A DNA stretch of 64,000 nucleotides from Luscinia megarhynchos (taxonomy: Eukaryota; Chordata; Aves; Passeriformes; Turdidae): the NCBI GenBank assembly GCA_034336665.1, contig JAPFBE010000003.1, positions 13,866,360 through 13,930,359 of the forward strand, in the 5' to 3' direction. Below the pieces are notes generated by a model. It saw nothing but the letters and a program-made list of their open reading frames with translations, did no database searches and had not been told where the DNA came from. A program made the position numbers and the translations under genes. Shown here in pieces: positions 23,877-37,073 of the stretch (position 1 is the first letter of the stretch; the number at the start of each line of letters is the position of its first letter).

Positions 23877-26800
23877 GTAAGTACCCAAGAGCAAATGCAT
23901 TACCAAATTTCAGGTCTTTCTCTAAGAATATAGTGAGAATTTTTTGAGAACTGTGATGATAAATTCTTTTTCAGATAGTTTTCTTTTTTACTTTATAAAA
24001 ATATAAACAGAAAATGTGTCTCTCCTTGTTTGTTCTCAAGAGCAAGTTTACATTTTTTTTCCTGCGACCATAAAAATACTTCCTTCCCCACCCTATCCTC
24101 ATTGCAGTTACTGCACTGAAAGCCTACTTTGTGCTTATGTTAATTCCTATTTCAGTTTACCAGTGGTATCAGCCTACAACATGCCCAGTCTACATTCTCT
24201 AGCAGTTACAGCAACACTTACACATTGGAACTGTTTGTATCATTGGTAGAACTCTCTTTCTCCTCTGTGAAGTCATGCCTTAAAATGATCCTTTCTTTCC
24301 AATTTTTACCACATACTGAATTTCTTATGAGAATTGATAATTTCCTGTCAGGCTTAAAAAGAAGATCCAGTTGCTTTCTTTTGCTCCACCCAACTTGTGC
24401 TGAGCTGTGCCCTCCTGTTTTACAGCTGGATTGAAGGTGTCTCTGATAAAGGACTGTGTTATTCAACTGGAGTCTAGTGTAATGTTCTCTTACTCTTGTA
24501 TCTTGGTCTTTTAGTGTTACAGTCTACAACTTACTATCCTTATCTCTGTCTGTCTTCTCTATCTTGCCAGAAGAATGAACTTGGCTGTGGCTATCTCATG
24601 TGTAGGCAGGACTATCAGTGTCCTTACTGAGAAGACAAGAGTTCTTGAGCTGTACATGTCTATGTTCCAGTAATCTGCCCACCAGCAGACATTGCAAACT
24701 TACCTGAGAGAACTTCTGTTCACCTATTTGATACCTCTGTTCAGAACATTTTCATTATTAAATCATGTGTATTAAAGATACTGACCAACCTTGATGGAAA
24801 AGAAACACGTACCAATGCCATAGGCATATATGCCAAGAGCAACACTGGTTAGGAGGTTTCTGGTTGCAATCTAGCACCCGGCCTTAGGTGCATGGGTATT
24901 TTCTATTACCAGTAGCTATTTATAGATGATTCCTAAACAGAAGATCTGAAAGAATTAGCAAGATGTACGATATGTGATTCTTTGCACTTTCCACAAACAT
25001 CAGGGCCACAGCTAGAAAGAACTGCAATGAGGTCATAAAAATATGCTTCTTTTTTTCCAAGCTTTAAAGATCAGCACTGTTTGTCATGGAGCAAAATGGC
25101 ATGGAAGTTGAACTTCTGTTCCCACAATTGTATTTAAGAAGTGCTCATGAATCTTGACAGACTTATGAGTGATTGTAAGCAGCTGACTGAAAACAATAGG
25201 CCTGTGCATGCCATGGTACATGGGTGGGCCCCAGCCACCGTCAGTGTATCTGTGCTGGACAAGTCTTGTGCGTCAGGTACAGTATGCCTGGGCAGTGCCC
25301 CAGGAGCTGGGGCACACTGCAGCACGTTTGAGCTTCAGTCCCAGCTGTTCCTCAGCTGCTTGAATGCTTTATTTAAAGAAATGTGTCAAATAAAGTGCTT
25401 TTTGTGTGCTTTTTTTGAAGAGGCTGAACTGTGTCGTCGTTTGATGCAAATTCACATCTGACAACATGTTGTCATAGCTTTAACCCCAACCCACTCTCTT
25501 AGTTTGGGGAGGCACATGTTGCTAGCTCAAGGCTGGTTTACAGAGAGGCAAATACAGATGGGTCCATGTGTGTTCATGTATATGTTTATAGGTAAATGTT
25601 GTATTAACATGAATATAATTAACTAAGGAAAAGGTAATTCCTGGAGAGGTTGTCTAGGACTGAAGGTCTTCCATGGCCAAGGACAGAATAACTTATGAAG
25701 TCAAAGAATTACAAAGAATTTTTTTGGTGTCAAAACCTTATTTCTTAAAATACGAAGGGAAGATACAGAGAGGAAGAAGAACATTAAAAAGTGCAGTGGT
25801 GAGGTTGTTGATGATGGTATTTGAGGATACACTGATAAAGGCAATAATGATGTGGTAAAGAACCTTTTCTGTCTGTAACTAAAAATCTACTGCTGTTTTG
25901 TGGTTCCATGTAACTGAATCAAAATCAGTAAAACATTTTGCTTCTTTTTTTTTTAAATGCAATTGCCTCTGGGTGTAAAATATTTCCTAATGTCTCCTAA
26001 ATTCTTTAAGTGGTGTTTCTGTGAATATATGAAGATGTATTCTGCACAAAGGAATACTGTAGTCTGAAATCTGTTTTGGAATCATGTTCTCTGATAAATA
26101 TAAGACGTGAGAAGCTAAATAGTTACATTGAAAAGGCTTTACATTTGAAGGTTATTATGATATTAAATTATATATGTATGATTTTAAGGAAATACTGTGT
26201 TGATCTGTAGATAATCGAGAAGATATTAGTTCAGTAAAAAAAAAAACCAAAAAAACCCAACAAACCAGAAATATATTACTTAGGGCTAAAAATCTGTTTA
26301 TATACAAAATCTTTCATATCCCACATATATTAAATGCAGTGTACTCTGTCCATAAAGATCTTCTGTGGCTTACTGTTTGATCTGAGCACCATGTAATAAA
26401 AAGTTCTGCTGAGATGAAATTCTGTGTAATTGAAAGCTCAAATGAAGAAGATGCCTAGTAGGAAAGGAATAAAATGCACAAGCTATAAATAAATGGACGT
26501 GCTGAAGTTAGTATACGAGGTGCTTTTTATTTCTACAATCTGGAATGCTAATTTCAAAGAAAAAACTGCAAAAAATTGGAAAGGAATTACAACCACTGTC
26601 ACACTTAAAAGGTCTGTGTGAGAAGAGGCAGATGAAAAAAAAAAAGAGATCACAAAAGTGGTATGCTTGCAAGAAAAAATAAAGAGGCCTTTACCAGACT
26701 ACAAGTAAAACCAAACGTGTTGGAAAGTTACTGGCCTTTAGAAACTAGGTGCTTTAAACAGTGAAGGGAATTTCATAGTTTAACAGTACTGCACAAGTGG

Positions 26801-29800
26801 GAAAGGTTGTATCCTATTTATTGCATTTTAATTTCTGTATCAGTTGAGGTATGTAATTTTCACAAAAAGAGATTCAATCTGATTATCTGGTAATTCAGAG
26901 ATCCCATTATGATGGTTAATTTGCAAATGTTCATGACCTAGAACATTTCAGAGCTGATAGGGTGAGGAAGAGCCAAAGCTGTGGCTTCAGCTCCTGCTGG
27001 GCAGGGAGTGTGTTGGTAGAAGCAGCTGCAAAGGGTGAGACAAACCTGGAAGTTGGGCTCCTGCTTCATCAGCTCGGAATGAAATCATTGTGTGGCTCAG
27101 ATGGGGTTGTCGTGGTCCCTGTTCTTCCAGGAGATACACACGGCAGGGATTTGCTGAGTGGAATGTTAAACTATCTGAGCAGTGCTACCCGGAGACATAA
27201 TACTTTGTATCCTCAGGTCTCCAGGGGGAACTACAAGACAACAGGATTAACTATCAGAGTGGATTTGCTCTGTAGACAGAAACTCTTTTCTACATGATTG
27301 GAATAGCTAATTGGTGGGAGATCAGATCATGCAGACTTCTGAAGCAGATTAGTTTTTCACTTTTCTTTTTCTCATTACAGCCTTTGTCATGAAAATGGAT
27401 ATACTTTATGCCATTTTCTGGTCTCCTTACAGTCATTGCACTGGAATGTTATCACTTCTGTTTTTTTTCAATTTTTACATTCCTGAGGCCCGATGTAATT
27501 ATTTTCTCATAATATATTCTGTTTCTATGTCTTTATAAAAAAAGTAGCATGGGTGGAGTTTGGAAAGAAATTATTTTCTTTCCTCACACTCTAAATTCAT
27601 TATTGTTTAAAGAAGTAATTAATTGTCATAGAATGATATTTTCATTAGGACCTAGCTTAAATACCTGGTTAAACAGAAGAAAAAGTGGTGATCAGGACTT
27701 TCATGTCATAGACACTAAGAAGAAAAAGAGCTGTATTTCTCTAATCTGACTTCCAGCATGAAAGAGATCCAGGGTTTCTTGCATCTGACTATATTGCTAG
27801 AAGTGACCTAGCTTTGATCTGCCAGGGGTGAATGATGGAAGATCTAATACAAGCTTCTGCAGAGCAATTTTGGAGGGCTACTTATTCAGGTGAAAAGCAG
27901 TGGAATTGAAAATAACTGAAACAACTTTCTATTTGTGGCATGAATTGCCTGTCACAGGCATGCAACCTTAAAAGTAAAAGTCTTAAAAATTAAAAGTCTT
28001 GAGAAAGAGATAGTAGCTTCAAAGAAAAATCACTACACAGTTGCTGTTTGGCTTCTGCTGTACTGGACTTCTCATTTCATAAGCTCTCATTGTTCAAACC
28101 ATATGCCTTATTTCTAGACTAGAACTATCTAGTTTTAATTTCAATACTCTGCTTTTTTCACAATATTTTTGTCTTTTATATTATTCATTCAATATTAAAA
28201 TAATGAGCAGGGATGTCTAATTTTGGTGTATGTGTGGCTTATAGGAGGTGCAGATTTTGGTTCACTCAGGTCATTCAGCACCTTCAGTTCCTACCCCACT
28301 CAGGGTCAGAGGGATCCAAACCCACACAGAATTCTTAATTGTCTGTACTTGCTAAAGAGTAGTAATAGGATAAACTTGAACACCAAAAATCAGCAACACT
28401 TCCTTCTCTTCTGTACCCCAGATACCTGATGTGAGCGAATGCCCTTGAAACAAATTGAGACTGAGAAATACAGCAGTAGGTATGTAGGGTATGTTGGTAT
28501 GTGTGCTCCTGGAACTTACTAATATCCTGTTAATCAGATGTTGCTGAGTTGTGTAATGTATATATATAACACATCTTCTGTTTCTTTTTGAATGATATTT
28601 TCTGGACACCTATGGTGATGTTACTTTTTGATGTAAGTCAAAAAGCTAGCTGTGTAACAAACTGGCTTGTGCTTTCAATTTCATGCCCATTAAAAATGGC
28701 TTAAAATGGACTGCCCCCTTTTGGGGATAATCAGATGTTGGTTCAGCGATTTCAAAAAGCAATCCCATGAAGAAATACCAATAAACTAGAGAATTCTGAG
28801 CAGAGCAAGCCACTGCAGTGCAGAACGTAATTCATAGAAAGCATTTGACAATAGTATTTTTGATGATTCATTCTCCTGACTCAGATGGGAGAAGGATCCA
28901 GGCATGGGAATAGTGTGCATTTGCAATAAAAGACTGAGAGATTGCAGGGCCACACTTGTTGTGATGACCCTGAAAATAATAGCAGGTTATTCTGGTGTCC
29001 ATTCTGGGCCAGGCTGAGATGGGTCAGTGAGAGAGAGAGAGAGCAGTCAGTAAATTTATGAATGCAATATAAATTATTGAAGGATGCAGGGAAAATGTCT
29101 AGCCAAGTATAGCTGATGACTTTTCTTATAAGTCTGTCTGGTAAAGATAATTTCACATGCTGTAGGGCATGCAGCATTGTGTGACATCCTAATTTTTTCA
29201 TAAATTGTTCTGTGAGATGGGGGCAGCTCTGCACAAGATTGTTTTCTTAGTGTTGTGTCTTGTATTTGCATTACCCTGTGACTAACTAGCAATGAGGTCT
29301 GCTTGAAGCTTTACACACTGCTGAGCTGCAATAACATCTCTCTGCCCCGTGAGCACTCTCGTATCTGGCATTGTTTTAATGGGATTATTTTTTCTTGTGC
29401 AGGGACTCCAGTTTGGGCTTCCCTTGTCTGGCCACATCTGTCATGAATCTTGTTGGATTTGAGTAGGTTGGTGATACCTCCCCTTTGTCATATTTAGTTG
29501 AGAACAGCCTGCACATTTAATAGTGCCAGTTTGCAGAAAATCTTGTTTTTCAAGGAATTCAGCTTAAAATTAAGAACACAGAATGAGTGTAGCTCTTGGT
29601 AACTGGATTAAAACTACTATCTTCAAAAGAGTTGCTATGCAATGGAGTCTTCCCAAGGAAGCCCCTAGTTTGGAATTTTATTTGAATTGGGCCGAGAGGA
29701 AAAAACATGTGCTCTGTGCCTGGGTTTGCAAATCTCACATCATGTGTAGTCCAGTCAGATGTGCCTGTACACTGCAAATACATTTCTAGTGACATGCTGA

Positions 29801-30877
29801 GTTGGAGACTTGAAGTACTTCAGGAAGAGAAGGATGCCTTTTCAGTTCAGTCAGAAGTATTTTTGCTGTTTGCTGCTTGCTGCTGAGATCTTCAGTAAGA
29901 GTGTGGGGTGCACAAGTATCTCAAGGCTTTGGCACAACACAAGAGGGGCTGTGTGAGACATTTTGCACTGAGCTCCCAGCTTTGTCACACCCTTGGTCCT
30001 GCTGTGGATGTGGTTCCAGGTGGTTCCTGTCTGTGCCTCAGCTGCAGGTTGTGGCCACCTGCCGCTTGACTGTGCTGTGGGCGCACACCAGCTCTGGCCA
30101 AGTGACCTGGTGACACAATGGCAGGTGTCCAGCCCTGCCACTGGAAGGAGATGGGGATTTGCTTGGCCTGGTACAACAAACAGCAGTGCTGTGGACAGAC
30201 TCTTCAGGTGGAGTGCAAGGAACTGATGCTTTTCTCTGGCTGATGCCTCTTTGCACTGGCCTTCAGAGGATGGTACAGGTTTATTTTTGACCAGTGAAGC
30301 ATAGAAAGGTCCTTGAAAGCCAGGGAGAGTGAAGGAAGATGGGCGGATACAGATTCCTTCCCATTTTCAATTTTGTTGTTTTCATTGCTGCCTCCATGCA
30401 TTTCTGCATACTAACTTCACAAATGCCTGGCAGTCTGGAAGCTTTACATCGTCTTTCTTTCAAACTTGGCTTAACCTGTCTGGAGAGTCTTCCGCAAGAC
30501 TATATGAGTCACAAAAAGTAGCAATATGCTAAGTTAAATACAGTAAATGATTTATCTCCTCTCCCTCTGGTTTGTGTTTTGAAATGTACGCTGCGCGGTT
30601 TGGTAGCTTCCTACCACTGCTGCCAGGCCACCTGTCCTGCACTGCATCCAAGTCTTTGGTCTCCAAAAATACCACTGCAGCTCAGACAAACAGCCTGGCA
30701 GCCATGCCAGGGAAGACCTTTAAAATGATGATCTCCCTATCGCCACAGTGGGAGAGAAAGATATATTACATGTCTGACCAACACTTCAGAACTGCAGAGC
30801 CATGTCAAATGCATGCAGTGAGCTGATCAGCCTCTGGAAACTGGCACTGTAGGGCATCACAATAGTTAGTATAGTGC
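23877..30877. other. Unique non-coding stretch
   Basis: No gene or mobile element is recognised. There are small A-rich runs (26236-26265) and a short (GA)n at 29029-29043. A patch at about 26960-27290 retains several CpGs and is open for 111 codons on the plus strand. Confidence 0.5.
29029..29043. repeat. (GA)n microsatellite, short
   Basis: About seven GA units in an otherwise complex sequence. Confidence 0.8.
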
Positions 30878-30932
30878 TACTGGAATTGATCTTATAGGTC
30901 TTTCCCAACCATAACAATTCTATGATTCTGTG
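30878..30932 (+). mobile_element. CR1 LINE extreme 3' end
   Basis: The block GATCTTATAGGTCTTTCCC is followed by ACCATAACAATTCTATGATTCTGTG (written here in part: TTCTATGATTCTGTG). This matches the last 50-60 bases of CR1 on the plus strand. It is severely 5' truncated. Confidence 0.85.
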
Positions 30933-31287
30933 AAACCCAGTGCTTTGTCTGTGCATGCCCTTTATTATTGTCTGTTAGGGAAGATACTGGAAGTATGTAA
31001 TGCCATGTGGTGGCTGTGGACAGACACTTGAGTTTTCAGATAAGTAAGTTAAATGTGAACAGGTGATGAAGTGCGTGTCTCGCTGAGATTTAGGTCTCCC
31101 AAAATCAGTAGGGGGTTGCCTCTATGCTCAAGTTTGGTTTTTTTAGACTTGACCCATGTATTTCCATACCAGGCTAGTTGGCAGCAGCTGAGAGAATGGC
31201 AGCACTCGCACTGCACAGGACTTAGTGCTGAGCCCTGGGGTGCCCTGCTGGCCCATGTGAGCTAACCTAGCAGTCCCTGGGACCGTG

Positions 31288-31294
31288 GAAACTC
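31288..31294. repeat. Target-site duplication, left copy
   Basis: GAAACTC lies directly before the TG terminus of the LTR and is identical to 31989-31995. Confidence 0.85.
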
Positions 31295-31988
31295 TGTTGG
31301 GTTGATGTGGCCAGAAATGTGTATTCTGTCACCATCTGTTAAAACCGGGTGGGGCAGTGATTCCTTATCTCCGTGGCACATACCATCTGCTAATGGGCCA
31401 TCTTTAAAACCAGCTGGGGCAATCATCTTTATCTTTTCCACAACCCATCCTCCCTCCAGGAAGATATCATCTGCTGCTGTGCCATTCAGTCCCACTGTAT
31501 GACTGATAAAATTACATCATCCCATTGGGGGATGCTCCAGGCAGGGGGAGGAACCAATCATTTCCTACCCAGATAAAAACTGAGATTTTGGACACCAAGT
31601 TTCCTTCTTTTAACTGGATTCCAGAGGAAAGCTGGACCTTTCCACATCATCCCTGGACTTTTGGAGGAAGACTGTACCCTTCTACAAGTGCACTGCTTCA
31701 GCTGAACCACATCTGTCACTGCAGGAGGATGCAGCCACCAACACTGCTACCAACACCCTGACTGACAGTCAGGTATTCTGACTCTGTCAGGGTTGGAATT
31801 GTTTTTTGTAATACTGTATTTCTATTTTAATTTTCAGTAAAGAACTCTTATTCCTAATTCCCATATCTTTGCCTGAGAGCCCCTTAATTTCAAATTTATG
31901 ATAATTTGGAGGGAGAGAGTTTACATTCTCCATTCCAAAGAGAAGCTTCTGCCTTTATTGGCAAATACCTGTCCTTAAAACAAAGACA
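31295..31988 (+). mobile_element. Solo LTR of an endogenous retrovirus
   Basis: The 694-bp element starts TGTTGGG and ends AAAGACA, with the canonical TG...CA termini. It is flanked by a perfect 7-bp duplication (GAAACTC). A GATAAAA box lies at about 31572 and an AGTAAA polyadenylation-like signal at 31836-31841. The 3' third carries the block CTTTGCCTGAGAGCCCC, which I recall from passerine ERV LTRs and which recurs in the minus-strand LTR at 37074-37769. No gag, pol or env sequence adjoins it, so it is a solo LTR left by recombination between the two LTRs of a provirus. Exact family naming needs a repeat library; an ERVL-like group is my guess. Confidence 0.93.
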
Positions 31989-31995
31989 GAAACTC
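31989..31995. repeat. Target-site duplication, right copy
   Basis: GAAACTC lies directly after the CA terminus of the LTR. The true duplication may be 5 or 6 bp with chance extension to 7. Confidence 0.85.
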
Positions 31996-32965
31996 AGCTT
32001 GTGCTGGGCACCAAAGAGAGAGAAAGAGAATGGAGTTGCAGCCACTTAGGCTTTATTTGCTGAATAGATGAATGTAACTGAACCTTTTCTGCAGAGCTGC
32101 AGGGTGAAAAAACCCAAGCGGGATGCAGCTCCTGCCAAGCATCCTTGCCCCTGGCAGCAGCATCTTCTGGTGTGCAGTGGAGAGACTTCAAGGATGGTTC
32201 CTCCTTACTGCTGAGCTCTGCAGAAGGCACTACTTTGCACACTTTCATGATGGACTGTCCAATATCCTCTGGGTCAAGGCCAGTACTGATTGTGAGAGAG
32301 ATACTTTGTAAGAGCACAGTGCTCAAGGGGACAATGGGAGGGAGGGAAAGTACCTCAAGTGTCTGCCTACGTGCAGATAGAATAGGGAAGCATGTCTGTT
32401 AAAACAAAAGGCCTGGGTTGCTTGTTTGGTTTTAAGAAACTTTCCATCCTCCCATTGAAAGAGGCCCTTGGGGGGAAAGGAGTGCAGTTGTGAGCTTAAT
32501 ATTGTTGGCGTCTGTTTCTACCAAGGTTACATAATTGCTGTTTTCCTGGGAAATGAAATCATGGAAGTGAAAAAACTAAATTTGCCAGAGCATAAGCAGG
32601 CACAACTTTGATTTCAGGCACCTGTCTGTGCCAGTATTTAATTTGGCACAGGAAACGTAGCATCAAAATGAATATGAGCAAGTAGCACAGAAGTAATGGT
32701 ACAACTGGCGTTCAGACACTGAGATGTGAGAACAAACACATCCCTCCCCAGCATGGGAAACTTCACAGTACATAGTGTGTATGGGGGATGAGGCCAATGA
32801 CAGAAGCAGGCAAGGAGACTCCTGTGCTGCAGGAATGGTGAGGAGGTTGGAAAATACACTTACAGAATTCCAATGAACCCCATCTTAAATGAATTGGATG
32901 GAGAAAAGGGCAAGCTGCAGCCAAAGAGAAGCTGAAAGGCTGAAAGGCCTTTCCTCTGTCTCGCC

Positions 32966-33140
32966 TTAGTAATTATCTCTTGTTTGCAGAGCTTCCATTA
33001 ATTGGAATGCATTTCCTAATGAAATTAGGCTGGCAGCCAGTATTCAAGTCTTTTTACTGCTAGGGAAAATTTGTTCTTTGAACAACTCAGCCATTGATTT
33101 TTATTTGTGTTTTCATTAATCATGAGACTATTATGTGCCA
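32966..33140. promoter_or_regulatory. Possible conserved non-coding element
   Basis: Dense homeodomain-type words: AGTAATTATC, CATTAATTGG, CCTAATGAAATTAGG and CATTAATCATG within 175 bp, with no simple repeat. Regulatory function is inference. Confidence 0.25.
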
Positions 33141-34334
33141 AAAATTCCACGCTCCATCATATTGCCTTGGACAGTCTGAGTTATTTGATTTATTCCCTTG
33201 CTCCTGTGTCTCAAAAATGGAGTTCTACAGCAGTGCCCCATTTGTAGTTACTTTGTTGTGTGGTTTCCACACATTGCCCTTTTTCTTTTTAAACAATGTG
33301 CCTTTCTTTTAACTACCTGTCTGTTGGGACAGCAAAGACATTAAGCATCCTAAATTTTTTAAAAAAAGAAAGGGCTTAAAAATATTTGTTTCAGTGACTT
33401 TTGTATTGTGGCATTTCTGAATTTAAGAGGATTCTCAAACTTGTTTATGGGTAGCATAGGAACTATATCAGTTCAGAAGAGCACATTTTGATGAGAGACC
33501 TTTGACAAAGTGAAACTGGCAACAATTTGGCTGGAAGGGGCAAAAACCCTGTTTAGACCACAGATCATCTTTGAACTGTACTTTGCTTGTCTCTGAAGAA
33601 AGATGGGACTTATAATAGGAATTACAACTTTATTTGGATGCAGTGCCTTCACTCTTCCAGCCAGGTCAGGCCTAGGTATTGCTGCTGTGTGTGAACAGCC
33701 TTGTCAATCTCACTGGGTAGGATATGGTTTGATATATGGACAGTATCTTCATAGTACCTTATTTGTCAGGCTGAATTACTTCTAAGAATTAATCTTTCTG
33801 CTACATCCTCACTACACAATAAATATCTGTACTGATCATCCTCCACAGCAAATATGAATCTTACAAAATGCATGCAGCCATTTTACAACAGACTTTAAGT
33901 AATTGATCTGCTGATCTCCTTTCTCATTCAGCTCATGGGAAGAACAGTGAGCAATGCTGAAGGTTAGATGAAGAGAAAATGATTTGAGTTACCTCCAGCT
34001 CAGAATGACCAAAAAAATGAGACTGGCTTTAAAATTAGTTTTTGAAAAGCAATCTGCTTAAGGTTCATCTTAGTTTCTTTGATGTCTGAGACTTAGATGA
34101 ATGCATGCAATTTACCTTTACAGATTTGTCTCAAGACATGCTAACATAAATGGTTGTAAATTAAATCTTAATCACCCACCATCTATAGCAACTGGAAGTA
34201 GGGACAAAATTGGTATAGGACCTATGACTGAAAAAAAGGAGAGAAAAACCCCAATAGGACTCTGCACTTTTTAGGACTTTTTAGGATTACAGTTTCTTAT
34301 CAGTTCATTTTTTTCTTTAACTTACTGCAGCCTC

Positions 34335-34338
<4 letters not shown>

Positions 34339-34389
<51 letters not shown>
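34339..34389. repeat. (TG)25 microsatellite
   Basis: An uninterrupted TG dinucleotide tract of 51 bp. Translated, it gives a meaningless alternating Cys-Val run. Confidence 0.99.
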
Positions 34390-34391
<2 letters not shown>

Positions 34392-37073
34392 GACTGTATG
34401 CATTCAAAAAACCTCACACAATTGGTATTAGTTTAGGAAAAATATTTTTCTTAGATTTAGTTAAATTTTTTCTCCTTGTAATTCAAATAGTTTTATTTCC
34501 TATCCAGAAAGTAAATAGTGCAGCAGTAGTCATCTTCAAGAGACAGGGTGTTACTGTGAGAAGTCACACTGAGAAATTATGCTGAGAACCCCTTAATACC
34601 TGGTGTGAACAATTTAGTGGTGTTGCAAGACATAATGGTGAGGAGGTCAGCCAGAGTCCCTCAGCTGCTGGGCTGGGGCTGTAGGCTCTGTGCAGCTATG
34701 ACAAAGTTGTGTGTACAGGGGAGTGTGCTTCAGGAAGGACTAATGGACTGGTTTAATGGGATGTTCAGTTAGCACAGTTCACAAAGAGAGGCATCCCTAA
34801 GATCAAAAGAAAGATGTTTCTGCAAGTGTTGGAACAAACAAAAGAGGCTTTAGGGCCATCTTTCACTGGGATAAAAGGGAAAAGATGGAGTGCTATGGAG
34901 GGTGGTCTTGCAAAGGGAGAGAAACAAAGACACTTATATTTGCATCAAGTTGTTGTAACTGTTCTCTGAAGACACACAACAGAAACTTTCACTCTTCAGC
35001 TGTATGGATAACTGCTGGTAATCACTTCGAAACAATGCTGTTATCACTTACCTAGAGTACACTATCAGAGCTGCACTAGTTATTACAGCATCTTGAGTGG
35101 GCTTTCTGGTCATTTATACAAACATGGGCATTTTCCACTAACTCTGGAGCTGATCAAACTCTCTCCACTGCAACGCTCTCTAACAAATCCTGGCACTTCT
35201 GTGAAATTTTCAAATAAGTGTCTTAGTCAGCCAGTTCTTTAGGTTATTGATTTCTGACCAGCTAATAGTCCTCAGCACACTTAATACCTATAATGAAGAA
35301 GATATTTTATATATTATTTGTGTTGCTAATTTCTTTCTGGTGCAGAAAATCTAGAAGCTTGTGTCTCATAGTTGTAGTCTTTTTCTGCCAGTTATAAAGC
35401 AAGCAAACTGGCCACCTCTGTTCCTGAAATTGCAGCAACAAGATCAGAGAGTGACACAAAGTTTTCAAGGATTGTTTCCCTCTCCATCTACAGCTGTTGC
35501 CTGACTTCTCTCCATTCACAATGAAATGACTACAGAAAACAAGGTGTTACAGATGCAGAAGAAAATAACTGTGGGAAGAACATGTAGTTCCTAGTGATGC
35601 TAGGAATATGTTGCCACTGGGGAATGTGCTGGTTTGTGGTATTGAAATTATCAGCTCTCTCTTTAGGCTCTGGAATTCCATGACTACTGATGTGCTTATA
35701 AGAGCAGTTTCTGCTCTCTCTTCTGACAGCATTGTACCTATTCTAAATATGTTATGAATAAATATGGGAGAGAAATACAGATGCATACAGCATGCAGGTG
35801 TCTGAAACTGTATTGTGAGATTTCACTAGCATATGAACACAGTACCAGAATGAGATCATATGTGACTGCTGGAACATTTACTTTTCCCAGCAAAACATTT
35901 ACTTGCTTTTCACAATTCTTAATAAATGGAGAAAGGATGTAGATCTGTGTTTTGTCAGCCTGTCTTTCCCATGAAGTGTTTATCTTTTATAAATAAGAAA
36001 ATAAAAATAAACCAAAATATGTTGTTTTGACACAGTGCCTGATTGTAAGAACATGAAGTTGTGGCTAAAAGTATTCAAGATCAGGCTGTCCTGGGGAGGA
36101 GCAGCTGCCACTTTCCATTGCACAGCAGAGTACAAGAATGCCCCAAAGCATTGTAGGGAATGGTAGGGGTCCAGTGGGATCATCTGCAGCAAAAGATCAG
36201 GCACACAGGGCTTGGCATCAAATTCAACTTTGCTTTCTGGGGACTCTGATGTTGCTGTTAAGGCAAGTGCCTCATCTCTTGGTTCCCCCAGCCTGAGAAT
36301 ATGCAGTTAATTTTTAAATTGTTGATAGTTCCACACTTCTGTCTTCTTTTATGTCATAAAGTGACTGTCTCTACTTGCAGTTCTTTCCCACTGACAGTGG
36401 TTAAGTGGGGGGTGATGGCAGTGTGTTAGTCTATATTTTGGTAAAAGCAGTGCAGACTCATCAGCAGAGCAGCAGCTTCATCTGTGCTGGGGGAGAAAGT
36501 GTGACAACAGTGCTGGAAGAGTTCTGGGTTGAGCCTTGATGAGGAAATGGAGACTTGAGAGCTGCCCCAGGACACCTACAAAGCATTATCTGTTACCTGT
36601 CTGGGCTGTTGGTATCGATTGGTGCCATGGGCAGTGGTTGCAAGCTGTCTATCATTCATGTGGTCTCTCTAGGCTGACCAAAAATTATACACTGCACCAT
36701 GACCATTTTCTTCACTTCTTGTCATGGTGTCCAGCACAGCTGTGACTTGGTGCCAAACAACTTGGGCATCTTCTAGGAGCCAAGAGAAACTAAATTTGTC
36801 AATAGATAAGCCTGGTTACTCCTATCTTATAAACCTAAAATATTTCATACTATGGGAATTCTTTTCACATCCTTTCAGGCTAATGATGCTATAATGGTGC
36901 TTTCACTGGACACAAGGCATGATATGAAGTTTTCTTACTTGAAGACTGTGATTGGCTCCAGACTTCTCTAAGTGGTTCTTGCTGAAGAAAACAGCAGCTT
37001 TTTAGGTATTACTGAGAGCTGTAAGGTTGCTGCTGAGCTGTTTCATGCTGCAGCTCTGTGATGCCTGTAAATC

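Larger units (their letters stand above)
31996..37073. other. Unique stretch between the two related LTRs
   Basis: No coding gene is recognised. It holds the (TG)n tract at 34339-34389 and a homeodomain-motif-rich segment at 32966-33140. It carries no retroviral gag-pol-env remnant, so the two flanking LTRs in opposite orientation are separate insertions and not the ends of one provirus. Confidence 0.6.

Noticed and set aside
24690..24760. Strong minus-strand donor CTCAG|GTAAGT
   Set aside because: The only upstream acceptor would give a 33-bp microexon with a weak polypyrimidine tract, so chance is likelier.
34340..34585. Open frame beginning with alternating Cys-Val
   Set aside because: It is a translation of the TG microsatellite and has no coding support.
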